From Tharpella sp964457755 (GTDB taxonomy: Bacteria > Desulfobacterota > Anaeroferrophillalia > Anaeroferrophillales > Tharpellaceae): a DNA stretch of 64,000 bases. Position 1 is the first letter of the stretch, and each line of letters starts with the position of its first letter. Both the position numbers and the translations under genes were made by a program. This document shows positions 7,677-15,497 of the stretch, piece by piece. The DNA lies in assembly GCA_964457755.1 (NCBI GenBank), contig CAYWGC010000008.1:1-64000 (forward strand). The letters run 5' to 3'. Under the pieces are notes generated by a model that was given only the letters and a program-made list of their open reading frames with translations, had not been told where the DNA came from and made no database searches.

Positions 7677-7764
7677 AAACCATTACATTCACCAGACGGC
7701 GAGAAGCGCGGCGGCGCTGACGCGATAAGGTTGGTTGGGCCGCTGGTTATGCTGGCCGTTAACT
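7674..7764 (+). other. attC-like recombination site E
   Basis: Left core TTTAAAC (7674-7680), a 9-nt spacer, CACCAG-A-CGGC pairing with GCCGCTGGT with one unpaired A, and right core GTTAACT (7758-7764). The right core is the exact complement of the left core of site F (AGTTAAC), as expected for the LysE cassette between them. Confidence 0.8.
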
Positions 7765-7801
7765 GTCGCAACACAATACCTAAGAGGTATCCAAAAATAA
7801 T

Positions 7802-8446
7802 ATGGATTTTATCAGTTCACAATTATTAGCATTTGTTACCGTCACTCTGGTGTTGACAGCTACACCCGGCGTTGACACATTTATCCTAATGCGTAACGTT
7901 CTGCGGGGAGGCCAACAGGACGGTTTTTACACCGCAATTGGAATATGTTCAGGGTTATTTGTGCATGCTAGTCTTTCAGCTTTAGGAATTTCAGTAATTT
8001 TAGTTCGGTCTGCGGGTCTTTTTAATTTTGTAAAAATCGTTGGAGCTATCTACCTCGTGTGGTTAGGCGTAAGTAGCATTTATGGTGCAATAAGGTATAA
8101 GAATTCATTTGATTTGGCCCAATGTGGTGTTGCTAAAGAAAGATTACATCCAGCAAAGTCTTTTAGAGAAGGGCTATTGTCTAATCTATTAAACCCAAAA
8201 CCAGCGGTATTTTACCTGGCCTTTTTCCCTCAATTCATCAGCCATGGTGACCCTGTATTTATTAAAACCATGTTCCTCGCTTCTATTCAGTTTGCAATAG
8301 GGATAAGCTGGCTCATCATGCTATCACATTTTGTTTCCCATGTGAAAGCCTATGTTGAGAAACCATCTATAAAGAGGACATTGGACACATTGAGTGGAGG
8401 CATATTAATCGCATTTGGCATTAAAATTGGGTTACTAAACAATTAG
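7802..8446 (+). CDS. LysE/RhtB-family amino-acid exporter
   Basis: 214 residues with about six transmembrane helices. Family hallmarks are TATPGVDTFILMRN near residues 19-32, the GGQQDGFYTAIGICSGL block that follows, and GLLSNLLNPKPAVFYLAFFP near the middle. These inner-membrane proteins export amino acids or related small molecules; substrate cannot be read from sequence. It is the single gene of the cassette running from site E to site F. No clear promoter is visible. Confidence 0.92.
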   Translation: MDFISSQLLAFVTVTLVLTATPGVDTFILMRNVLRGGQQDGFYTAIGICSGLFVHASLSALGISVILVRSAGLFNFVKIVGAIYLVWLGVSSIYGAIRYKNSFDLAQCGVAKERLHPAKSFREGLLSNLLNPKPAVFYLAFFPQFISHGDPVFIKTMFLASIQFAIGISWLIMLSHFVSHVKAYVEKPSIKRTLDTLSGGILIAFGIKIGLLNN

Positions 8447-8450
8447 GAAC

Positions 8451-8533
8451 AGTTAACCTATAAGGCGCTTAACTTGACCGCAATAGGCTGTTTTGATTGC
8501 ACTTTTTTAGGAGGGCGGCAAGTGAATCTCGCA
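8451..8533 (+). other. attC-like recombination site F, right core missing
   Basis: Left core AGTTAAC (8451-8457), then ACTTG-A-CCGC pairing with GCGGCAAGT with one unpaired A. Nine bases beyond the right arm, where a GTT core should start, the sequence instead enters an IS200-type end hairpin (8532). A GTTAGCA at 9072-9078, beyond the transposase gene, could be the displaced core. The left core to first arm spacer is four bases longer than in the other sites. Confidence 0.7.
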
Positions 8534-9071
8534 CCGGCATAGCCGGTGGCTTCTTGAGGGCCCCTAGATGGGGCCATTGTTAGTCGAACTCAGGCAACTT
8601 TAACTGACTTTTATCTGACTCGTCCTGATGTTTTATATAAGCTCGTATGGTTTCTTCGTTACGACCTACTGTGCTCACGAAATAGCCACGAACCCAAAAA
8701 TGTTTACCGGAATTTTTTGATTGGCCAAACTCTCGATGTAAACGAATCGCACTTTTACCCTTTAGGAAATCTACGATACTGGACACACTGTACTTAGGAG
8801 GAATTCCCAAACACAAATGAACATGATCGGCCTGAGCATGGTCTTCTATCAACTTTACACTTTTTTGTCGGCACAGATCTTGAAAAATCTCTCCTAAACG
8901 ACGACGAATTTTACCATATAATTTCTTGCGACGGTACTTTGGACACCAAACTATGCAGTACTTACATTCCCACTTTACATGTGGTAGACTCTGGTACTGT
9001 AACACGTTGAAAAGAACACTTAACCCAATCGTTTTAAGGGACGCTCCTATCGTCGCGCCCCAGAACTCACC
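8530..9071 (-). mobile_element. IS200/IS605-type insertion sequence (tnpA only)
   Basis: A transposase gene on the reverse strand bounded by end hairpins. On the downstream side are a perfect 7-bp stem CACCGGC-ATA-GCCGGTG (8532-8548) and GGCCCC-TAGAT-GGGGCC (8559-8575). On the upstream side is an imperfect stem GGGACGC/GCGCCCC (9038-9061). Subterminal hairpins instead of inverted terminal repeats are characteristic of this family, which moves as single-stranded DNA. No tnpB is present. The exact ends are inferred. Confidence 0.7.
8580..9005 (-). CDS. tnpA: IS200/IS605 transposase TnpA
   Basis: About 141 residues from a GTG at 9005, chosen because family members begin a few residues before the HVKWECKYCIVWCPKYRRK block. 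A longer frame to 9101 adds residues with no family resemblance. The HUH motif is present as DHVHLCLG, and the catalytic tyrosine is expected in EETIRAYIKHQ near the C-terminus. The enzyme cuts and rejoins single-stranded DNA at hairpin ends. Its length is about the family norm (130-150), so it may be functional. Confidence 0.93.
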   Translation of the reverse strand: MLQYQSLPHVKWECKYCIVWCPKYRRKKLYGKIRRRLGEIFQDLCRQKSVKLIEDHAQADHVHLCLGIPPKYSVSSIVDFLKGKSAIRLHREFGQSKNSGKHFWVRGYFVSTVGRNEETIRAYIKHQDESDKSQLKLPEFD

Positions 9072-9123
9072 GTTAGCAGTCTCGAGCCAGTCTGAAACCA
9101 CGAGGAGATGAAGAAGGTAGGGT

Positions 9124-10284
9124 ATGTTGACAAGAAAAAGAGAATCGTTAAAAGCGCAACTTTTCGGGGAATCGGTAATCCGTGGGATGACCCGTCTTTG
9201 TCGAGAGTATGACGGCGTTAATTTGAGTCAGGGGTTTCCAGATTTTCCGGCGCCCCAAATAATTAAAGAGGCGGCCTGTAAAGCGGTAATGGCGGATGTT
9301 AATCAGTACGCTATCACTTGGGGGGCGGCTCCTTTGAGGGCCGCAGTCGTTGAAAAAATGCGGGCTTTTTATGGCATGGAGATCGATAGCGAAACCGAGA
9401 TTACCGTGACCTGCGGGGCTACCGAAGCGATGATTTCGGCCTTGCTGGCAGTGGTTGATCCCGGAGATGAGGTTATAATCTTTGCCCCCTTTTATGAAAA
9501 TTACGGTCCTGATGCGATTATCTGTGACGCTGTGCCCCGCTACGTGCAACTCAACCCTCCAGATTGGAGTTTTGATCGGGTTGAACTCGAAGCCGCATTT
9601 ACTGAAAAGACCCGGGCAATTATCATTAATACGCCGCATAATCCCACCGGTAAGGTTTTTTCGCGGGCCGAATTAGAGGTTATTGCTGAACTCTGTTGTC
9701 TTTACGATGTGCTGGCGATTACCGATGAGATTTATGAGCATATTCTCTATGACGGAGCTCAGCATGTGCCGCTGGCAACCCTGCCGGGGATGGCCGCGCG
9801 CACGATTACGATTAACGGGATCTCTAAGACCTACAGCGTTACCGGCTGGCGTATCGGCTATTGTCTGGCAGCTCCGGAAATTACGGCAGCGATTCGGAAG
9901 ATTCACGACTTTCTCACGGTTGGGGCTCCGGCTCCCCTACAGGAGGCGGCGGCCGTAATGATGGCTTGTAGTAGCGATTATTATATGGATTTGGCCAATT
10001 TTTATCGGGAAAAACGAGATTTTCTCCTTGAAGTTTTGACTGATGTTGGTTTTCGCTGTCATGTACCCCAAGGGGCTTACTATATAATGGCCGATTTTCA
10101 GGGCCTGAGTGATCTTAAAGACCTCGATTTTGCTCACTATCTGGTTAAAGAAAAAGGCGTGGCGAGTGTGCCGGGGTCGAGTTTTCTAAAGCCGGGAGCT
10201 CCCGAAAGCGGTCAGGTTCGCTTCTGCTTCTGTAAAACCGACGCAACTTTGCAGGCTGCAGCAAAACGGCTGCAGGCCTTATAG
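9124..10284 (+). CDS. Class I/II PLP-dependent aminotransferase
   Basis: 386 residues, fold-type I aminotransferase. Visible signatures: NLSQGFPDFPAP near residue 37, NQYAITWGAAPLR, TVTCGATEA, NTPHNPTGKVFS, DEIYEHILYDG, and the PLP-lysine block NGISKTYSVTGWRIGY near residue 240. The pattern is closest to the YbdL/kynurenine-glutamine transaminase K branch, so a methionine, glutamine or aromatic donor is plausible, but substrate cannot be fixed. It ends nine bases before selB with the ribosome site overlapping its stop. It starts just beyond the insertion sequence and looks like the first chromosomal gene after the array. Confidence 0.88.
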   Translation: MLTRKRESLKAQLFGESVIRGMTRLCREYDGVNLSQGFPDFPAPQIIKEAACKAVMADVNQYAITWGAAPLRAAVVEKMRAFYGMEIDSETEITVTCGATEAMISALLAVVDPGDEVIIFAPFYENYGPDAIICDAVPRYVQLNPPDWSFDRVELEAAFTEKTRAIIINTPHNPTGKVFSRAELEVIAELCCLYDVLAITDEIYEHILYDGAQHVPLATLPGMAARTITINGISKTYSVTGWRIGYCLAAPEITAAIRKIHDFLTVGAPAPLQEAAAVMMACSSDYYMDLANFYREKRDFLLEVLTDVGFRCHVPQGAYYIMADFQGLSDLKDLDFAHYLVKEKGVASVPGSSFLKPGAPESGQVRFCFCKTDATLQAAAKRLQAL

Positions 10285-10292
10285 GATAAAAA

Positions 10293-12206
10293 TTGGCGCA
10301 AAAACATATTATTTTAGGGACTGCGGGGCATGTTGATCATGGTAAAACTACTCTGGTTAAAGCCCTGACTGGAACTGATACCGATCGGTTGGCGGAAGAG
10401 AAAAAACGTGGCATTACGATTGAGCTCGGTTTTGCTCATTTAACTTTGCCCAGTGGCCAGATGCTCGGGGTGGTCGATGTTCCCGGGCATGAGCGCTTTA
10501 TCAAGAATATGGTGGCCGGGGCCGGGGGCATCGATCTCGTGCTGCTTTTGGTGGCGGCCGATGAAGGCGTGATGCCGCAAACCCGCGAGCATTTTGATGT
10601 CTGTCGTCTTTTAGGGGTTGAACGCGGTATCGTGGTCATCAGTAAAAGCGATATGGTTGATGCTGAACTGCTTGAGCTGGTAACCGAAGAGATTGCCGAA
10701 TTAGTTGATGGAAGTTTTCTAGAGGAGGCTCCGGTGATTCCGGTTTCAGCTACCACCGGGGCGGGACTCGACAATCTTTTGGCGGCTCTGGATGAGATGG
10801 CCAAAACTGTGGTTGAACGTCCTGAATCCGGCGCATTCCGGCTGCCGGTTGATCGTGCTTTTGTGATCAAAGGTTTTGGTACCGTCGTCACTGGTACGGT
10901 TCTCTCCGGATCTTTGAGTATGGGGGAATCCGTAACCCTATCGCCTTCCGGATTAAGCAGTCGGGTGCGCAGTCTGCAGGCTTATGGTGAAGAGCGCGAC
11001 CAGGTCTTTGCCGGGGAGCGGGCGGCGATTAATCTGCACGGTCTGGAAAAGTCGGAGATTGAGCGTGGTGAAATTCTGGCCCGGCCGGAAACCGTGCTCG
11101 CAACTTCGATGGTTGATCTCTTCTATACTCACCTCTCTTCTGCAACTTCATCTTTGCCGGCGCGCAGCAAAATGTTAGTGCATAGTGGGACGGCGGCTTT
11201 GATGGGGACTGTGGTTGTGCTTAATGGTCAGGAACTTTTGCCCGGGGCCAATGCTTTTGTGCAGGTAAGACTTGAAAAACCTAGCGTCATTGTTTACGGT
11301 GATCGGTTGGTTCTGCGAAGTTTTGCCCGGCGTGAAACGGTTGGTGGTGGGGTGGTGATCAATCCCTCTCCAGCTAAGCATCGGCTTAAGGACTATGCGT
11401 CCCTCTTGCCCGATTTTGAAAAACTTAAGGGCGGAGCGGCAACCGCTGTTGTCTCGATTCTTGTGAAGCAGGCCGGTCTTGCCGGATTGCGTTTAGCCGA
11501 TCTTAAATCTTTTCTGAACTTTTCAGGTAAAGCTCTGGCCAAAGTCGTCGATGAACTGCTGGCCCGGCGTGAGATTGTTCGCTTTGATAATGAACGTCAG
11601 CTTTTTATCGCGGGTGAAATTTTCACTGATTTAACCGCTAAAATTGGGCTTATGGTGGCCGACTATCATCAGCATGAACCGATGCGTGAAGGGATGGCTA
11701 AAGAGGAGGTGAGGTCTCGTCTGAGGCTCTCAGCACCGCTTTTTCACGCTCTTTTACAGCGTCTGGTAAAAAGTGCCCAGCTGGTGGTTGACAAAGATCT
11801 CTTGCGCACCCCGGAGCATCGGGTGCGGCTCGCAGTTGACACCGATAAACTTAAAGCTCAGCTGGTAGCTCTCTATAAAAAAGCGGGCTTGAGTTTTCCT
11901 GACTACAACTCTTTAGCTAAAGAGTTGGCGGCTGAAAGTGAAGATATCAAATCTTTGATGACGATTCTGGTTAAAGAGGGCACCCTTCTCAAGGTTCGTG
12001 ACGGGATCTTTATAACCCCAGAGCACTATGAAAAAATGCGCCTCGATGTGGTTGCCTTTCTCAAAAAGAACGCAAGCATGACAACCCAGGAGTTTAAGGC
12101 TAAAATTAACCTCAGCCGCAAATATGTAATTCCCCTTTTTGAATACCTCGATCAACGCAAGGTTACCGCCCGCAAGGGTGAGGCTCGTATCCTTTTGCAA
12201 GGTTGA
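10293..12206 (+). CDS. selB: Selenocysteine-specific elongation factor SelB
   Basis: 637 residues starting at a TTG. The GTPase domain has GTAGHVDHGKTT (G1), EKKRGITIELGFAH (switch I), VVDVPGHERFIKNM (G3) and SKSD (G4). It is followed by EF-Tu-like domains 2-3 and a C-terminal series of winged helices (about residues 380-637) that bind the SECIS hairpin. SelB delivers Sec-tRNA to UGA codons, so the organism makes selenoproteins. selA, selC and selD are not in the window and I found no convincing selenoprotein gene here. GGATAA upstream supports the start. Confidence 0.95.
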   Translation: MAQKHIILGTAGHVDHGKTTLVKALTGTDTDRLAEEKKRGITIELGFAHLTLPSGQMLGVVDVPGHERFIKNMVAGAGGIDLVLLLVAADEGVMPQTREHFDVCRLLGVERGIVVISKSDMVDAELLELVTEEIAELVDGSFLEEAPVIPVSATTGAGLDNLLAALDEMAKTVVERPESGAFRLPVDRAFVIKGFGTVVTGTVLSGSLSMGESVTLSPSGLSSRVRSLQAYGEERDQVFAGERAAINLHGLEKSEIERGEILARPETVLATSMVDLFYTHLSSATSSLPARSKMLVHSGTAALMGTVVVLNGQELLPGANAFVQVRLEKPSVIVYGDRLVLRSFARRETVGGGVVINPSPAKHRLKDYASLLPDFEKLKGGAATAVVSILVKQAGLAGLRLADLKSFLNFSGKALAKVVDELLARREIVRFDNERQLFIAGEIFTDLTAKIGLMVADYHQHEPMREGMAKEEVRSRLRLSAPLFHALLQRLVKSAQLVVDKDLLRTPEHRVRLAVDTDKLKAQLVALYKKAGLSFPDYNSLAKELAAESEDIKSLMTILVKEGTLLKVRDGIFITPEHYEKMRLDVVAFLKKNASMTTQEFKAKINLSRKYVIPLFEYLDQRKVTARKGEARILLQG

Positions 12207-12214
12207 GATTTGTC

Positions 12215-12643
12215 TTATGTAAATAGGGCGGCGAAGGCGGGTGGAATACGGGTAACTTTTTTCTTTTTGTAGTCGAAAAAGACAATGCCGGTTTTGGCGC
12301 GGGCGACTTCCTGTTGGCCCTCCCCTTTTTTTACAAGGTAGAAAAAATCGCAGCCGGCCCGGGAAGGGTTAAGCAGGGCGATATCGACGCTTAGGGATTC
12401 GCCATAGATGACTTCGGTTTTATAGGTGATGGCCAAGTCACTCATGATAATACTGCTGCCGTCAATATCCGTTTCACTAAAGCCGTGGTGTGCCAGGAAT
12501 TGGAGGCGGACTTCATGGAGCAGAGTTATGAGGTGATCGTGTCCTAGGTGGTTAGCATAGTTAATGTCGCTGATGCGTGGGGTGATTGCAGTGCTGAAGA
12601 TAAATTGCTGTGGTTCAGGGAGTTCCAGCTTGATACGGCTCAT
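12215..12643 (-). CDS. Acyl-CoA thioesterase, 4HBT hotdog family
   Basis: 142 residues. The hotdog-fold pattern includes RISDINYANHLGHDHLITLLHE near residue 23, where a catalytic D or E and the conserved N-x-x-Y/H region are expected, and the YGESLSVDIALL strand. Likely hydrolyses acyl-CoA thioesters in the cytoplasm; chain specificity is unknown. It converges with selB, eight bases apart, and is the last gene of a three-gene reverse-strand run with the GAF and REC-HDOD genes. Confidence 0.85.
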   Translation of the reverse strand: MSRIKLELPEPQQFIFSTAITPRISDINYANHLGHDHLITLLHEVRLQFLAHHGFSETDIDGSSIIMSDLAITYKTEVIYGESLSVDIALLNPSRAGCDFFYLVKKGEGQQEVARAKTGIVFFDYKKKKVTRIPPAFAALFT

Positions 12644-12657
12644 TGTTTATGGTTGCT

Positions 12658-13686
12658 CTATATGGTTTGTATGTTTTTTAGGAGATGATGGTTCTCGATA
12701 GTCGTTGCGGCCAGTTGCGAGATGGTTTTCAGGGTGTCGATCTCTTGTTCGTCAATGATAGCGTTGAAGTCTATATTGACGACATTGAGAAGGCCGTAAC
12801 TTTTATGGGGTGTGTAGAGTGGAAATGATGAGATTGAGTTGATTTGGTAATGCTCATTCTGCATGGAGAGTTGCCCTTCAGCAAGATTTCGGGCCAGGAA
12901 AACTTCTTTAGACGAGCTGATTTTCTCTATGAATGGCGTTTTGTCTGGATCCTGAAAGTGGAGAGCCTGCAGGCATTCTTCTTTTAAGCCCCACTCGATA
13001 GCGGTGGCTAAATTACCCTCTTCGTTGTAGAGGAGAATCGAGCCGACCTCGGCATGCATTATTTTCAGAGCCATACCCATCAAAGTCGCCAGCACTGGCT
13101 CCAGTGATTTACTACCAACCATGGTTCCCATTTCATTGATAAGGTTAAGTCTCGAAGCATGTTCTTCCTTGAGTTTACGCATTTCACAGTAGATGGTCGT
13201 GCGCACCATCGCGGTTGTGAAGTGGCGCAGGAGAAAGCGCAGTGAGAGGTCGTGTTCGTCGATGTTTTCCGGAAATTCATGGAAAACTATAGCCGCCGCA
13301 GTCTCATTTTCATGGACTAATTTATGGGCCCAGTACATGTCGAAACGTTCGCCGAACCAGATTAGTGGAGTCGGGAAAAGCAGAGGTTCGTTGTCGAAAA
13401 AAGCTGTAAACGGAGCCTCTTTCTCTTTGAATATAATCTCCTCCCAGTAAGGGTTTTCAATTATTGTAGAGTAGTCGAGGCTGTAGCAACGACTCTCATT
13501 GTTGAAGAGGAAGCAGGAGAATTGCTGGATTCCGAAAAGTTTATCTAGATATTTACCTAGAGCCGCGTAGAGCTCTTCCATCTCCATTGAGAGATGGATT
13601 GCGAGAATGGCTTGGACTAAGTTGGTCGGCAGTGGGATCATAGGAGGTTCCTTGCGGATTGTGTTTAAGTTTGCAACCTTATTCAT
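12658..13686 (-). CDS. GAF-domain protein
   Basis: 342 residues. Residues about 175-335 form a GAF domain (LNLINEMGTMVGSKSLEPVLATL, AEVGSILLYNEEGNLATAIEWG, FPLYTPHKSYGLLNVVNI, TLKTISQLAATTIENHHL). The N-terminal 165 residues may be a second, diverged GAF-like domain, but I do not recognise it. There is no output domain. The ATG overlaps the stop of the upstream REC-HDOD gene by one base (TAATG), so it is coupled to it and probably works in the same signalling pathway. Confidence 0.75.
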   Translation of the reverse strand: MNKVANLNTIRKEPPMIPLPTNLVQAILAIHLSMEMEELYAALGKYLDKLFGIQQFSCFLFNNESRCYSLDYSTIIENPYWEEIIFKEKEAPFTAFFDNEPLLFPTPLIWFGERFDMYWAHKLVHENETAAAIVFHEFPENIDEHDLSLRFLLRHFTTAMVRTTIYCEMRKLKEEHASRLNLINEMGTMVGSKSLEPVLATLMGMALKIMHAEVGSILLYNEEGNLATAIEWGLKEECLQALHFQDPDKTPFIEKISSSKEVFLARNLAEGQLSMQNEHYQINSISSFPLYTPHKSYGLLNVVNIDFNAIIDEQEIDTLKTISQLAATTIENHHLLKNIQTI

Positions 13687-14993
13687 TACATTCCATCAAC
13701 CATGGAGACAACATTTTCGGCAAGGCTTCTGATTTTCTCTTCTTCGACTTGCGGCCACTGGGGGTCAATTCCGAGTCTTTGGAGCCTGCGGCTTAAGAGT
13801 TCAGGGTCATTTTCTGGTTTTTCTCTCTCCAGGGCGAAGCCGAACTGGTTGCTGATCGAGTTGGCTACAGAGACAGCCAGGGTCTCGCGCGGTGAATAAG
13901 TACTGTCCTCGGGTTGGTGGTGGTGGTATACAGTTTCAACAAGGTTTTTCGGTAACTTCCACTTATCGAGAAGAATACGGCCAATATCGCAGTGGGTAAA
14001 ACCGAGAAGTTCCTGTTCAACCACAAGAATATCATTGCCTGCTTCCAACCTGGTGGTGAAGTTCTCGGCCTGCTTCTGGGCAAAAGGGCCCAGGATAAGT
14101 TTGCCGATATCGTGCAGAAGACCGGCAACATAACAACTTTCTATCTCTTCTGAGGTCAGTCGGGCGCTGGCTGCAACTTCACGGGAAAGGCTAGCGACAA
14201 TATTGGCATGCTGCCAAAGTCCTTCGTGTTGATAACCGTAGGCGGGCAGGTTGCGTTTAAACAGGGAGGATGTCGTGGCCCCTAGAACCAGGCTGCGAAT
14301 GGTGTTATGCCCAAGATAGACAACCGCATCGCTGATGGTTGAAACTTTGCGGGAGAGGCTGTAAAAAGAGGAGTTTGCCATGCGCAGCATGCGGGCCGCT
14401 AAAGCCTGATCACTGGCGACCACTTTTTCGAAGTCGGGAGCGCTAGATTTGTCACTGTTGACCAGTTCCATGACCTTGTAGACAATTGCGGGTAGGGAGG
14501 GGACCTCCTCGATTTTCTGCATGATCTGGCTTTTTAAACGCTCATCATTGATAGTTTTGAGAGAGAGTTTTTGTCGCGTTCCCTGTCCCCTGTCGCCAGT
14601 CGTAGAATGCTTTTCTGCAGGTGCCAGATCGCGAATGTCGAGGGCCAATTTTATCTGTTTGATTAGGTTGGCTTTGTCGAAAGGTTTGGTGATGAAACCG
14701 TTGGCGCCCAGTTGTCTGGCTTTAATTATATTTTCTCGAGTTGCTTGGTTGGTGGTGATGATGACCGGAATATTTTGCAGTTTTTTATCATTTTTGATGT
14801 GTTCAAGGATAATGAAGTCATCGTAACCGCTAATAATTGCTTCACTTATAATTAGGCGCGGTAATTCGCCCTGAAGCAGGGTGATTAATTCAGCCAGTGA
14901 CTTTAAAGATTTTGTTTCCAGACCAATCGCATTAGCTACCCGTGCGATCTCTTCAGCCGATTCCGGATGGGGGTCGAAAATTAAAGCCAGCAT
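13686..14993 (-). CDS. Receiver-HDOD signalling protein
   Basis: 435 residues. An N-terminal receiver-like domain (1-125) keeps an acidic residue after the first strand (IFDPHPE) and the lysine (ITKPFDK), but the phosphoacceptor position reads IISEAII, with Glu51 instead of Asp. A linker (125-155) contains STTGDRGQGTRQK, encoded by a copy of a short repeat found elsewhere between genes. Residues about 160-380 are an HDOD domain (EEVPSLPAIVYKVMEL, SDQALAARMLRMANSSFYS, GLLHDIGKLILG). HDOD proteins act in chemotaxis, c-di-GMP and stress circuits. Glu in place of Asp may mimic permanent phosphorylation; that is inference. Confidence 0.88.
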   Translation of the reverse strand: MLALIFDPHPESAEEIARVANAIGLETKSLKSLAELITLLQGELPRLIISEAIISGYDDFIILEHIKNDKKLQNIPVIITTNQATRENIIKARQLGANGFITKPFDKANLIKQIKLALDIRDLAPAEKHSTTGDRGQGTRQKLSLKTINDERLKSQIMQKIEEVPSLPAIVYKVMELVNSDKSSAPDFEKVVASDQALAARMLRMANSSFYSLSRKVSTISDAVVYLGHNTIRSLVLGATTSSLFKRNLPAYGYQHEGLWQHANIVASLSREVAASARLTSEEIESCYVAGLLHDIGKLILGPFAQKQAENFTTRLEAGNDILVVEQELLGFTHCDIGRILLDKWKLPKNLVETVYHHHQPEDSTYSPRETLAVSVANSISNQFGFALEREKPENDPELLSRRLQRLGIDPQWPQVEEEKIRSLAENVVSMVDGM

Positions 14994-15095
14994 CGTACTT
15001 TCCTGTTCTATAAAAGCAATTATAAATGATTATTATTGAGTCAATGTATCAGTAGTGGCGTCGTATTGCAACTCTTTTGCGGGCTTTGCGGAAAA

Positions 15096-15134
15096 CAAAA
15101 AAACCCCTAAATCCAGTTGTAGATTTAGGGGTTT
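15096..15134 (-). terminator. Rho-independent terminator of the tRNA gene
   Basis: A perfect 13-bp stem (AAACCCCTAAATC, 15101-15113, with GATTTAGGGGTTT, 15122-15134) around an 8-nt loop, followed on the reverse strand by a run of U. It lies 35 bases downstream of the tRNA. Confidence 0.9.
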
Positions 15135-15168
15135 ATATGATAAACCGGAGTTTTTTCCGGACTGGTCA

Positions 15169-15245
15169 TGGTGGCGGTGCAGGGAATTGAACCCCGGACA
15201 CTACGGATATGAGCCGTATGCTCTAACCATCTGAGCTACACCGCC
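15169..15245 (-). tRNA. tRNA-Met (CAU)
   Basis: A 77-nt cloverleaf on the reverse strand. The acceptor stem GGCGGTG/CACCGCC is perfectly paired, with discriminator A and an encoded CCA end. The D-arm has AGCTCAGATGGTTAGAGC, the anticodon arm is TACGG-CTCATAT-CCGTA with anticodon CAU, and the T-arm has GGTTCAATTCC. The paired first base excludes the initiator. Elongator Met is most likely; a tRNA-Ile with modified CAU anticodon cannot be excluded from sequence alone. Confidence 0.93.
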
Positions 15246-15497
15246 GTTGAAGCAATACTCGATTATTTTGTTTCGAGGCGCTTTTTAATGTTTTTTTTTT
15301 TCTTTGTCAATCATTTTGTCGGGTTGAGGAAATATAGTACTACCCTCAGGTGGAACTTTGGATTTTGAACTAAAGGATTTTTCGTTGACAAGCTAGACGA
15401 AATAATATAACAGTGATGCCCGTTTTAGTCTGTTGATTGCTTTTTTTGGGGTTTGTTTAACAGTTAACGTAAGGTGGGATAAAGGAAGGGTAGGCCA

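Noticed and set aside
9006..9101. N-terminal extension of the IS200 transposase
   Set aside because: The extra residues overlap the left-end hairpin of the element and match no family member; the GTG at 9005 gives the usual length.
10436..10891. Reverse open frame inside selB
   Set aside because: Antisense shadow of a strongly conserved GTPase domain; its composition is low-complexity Ser/Thr.
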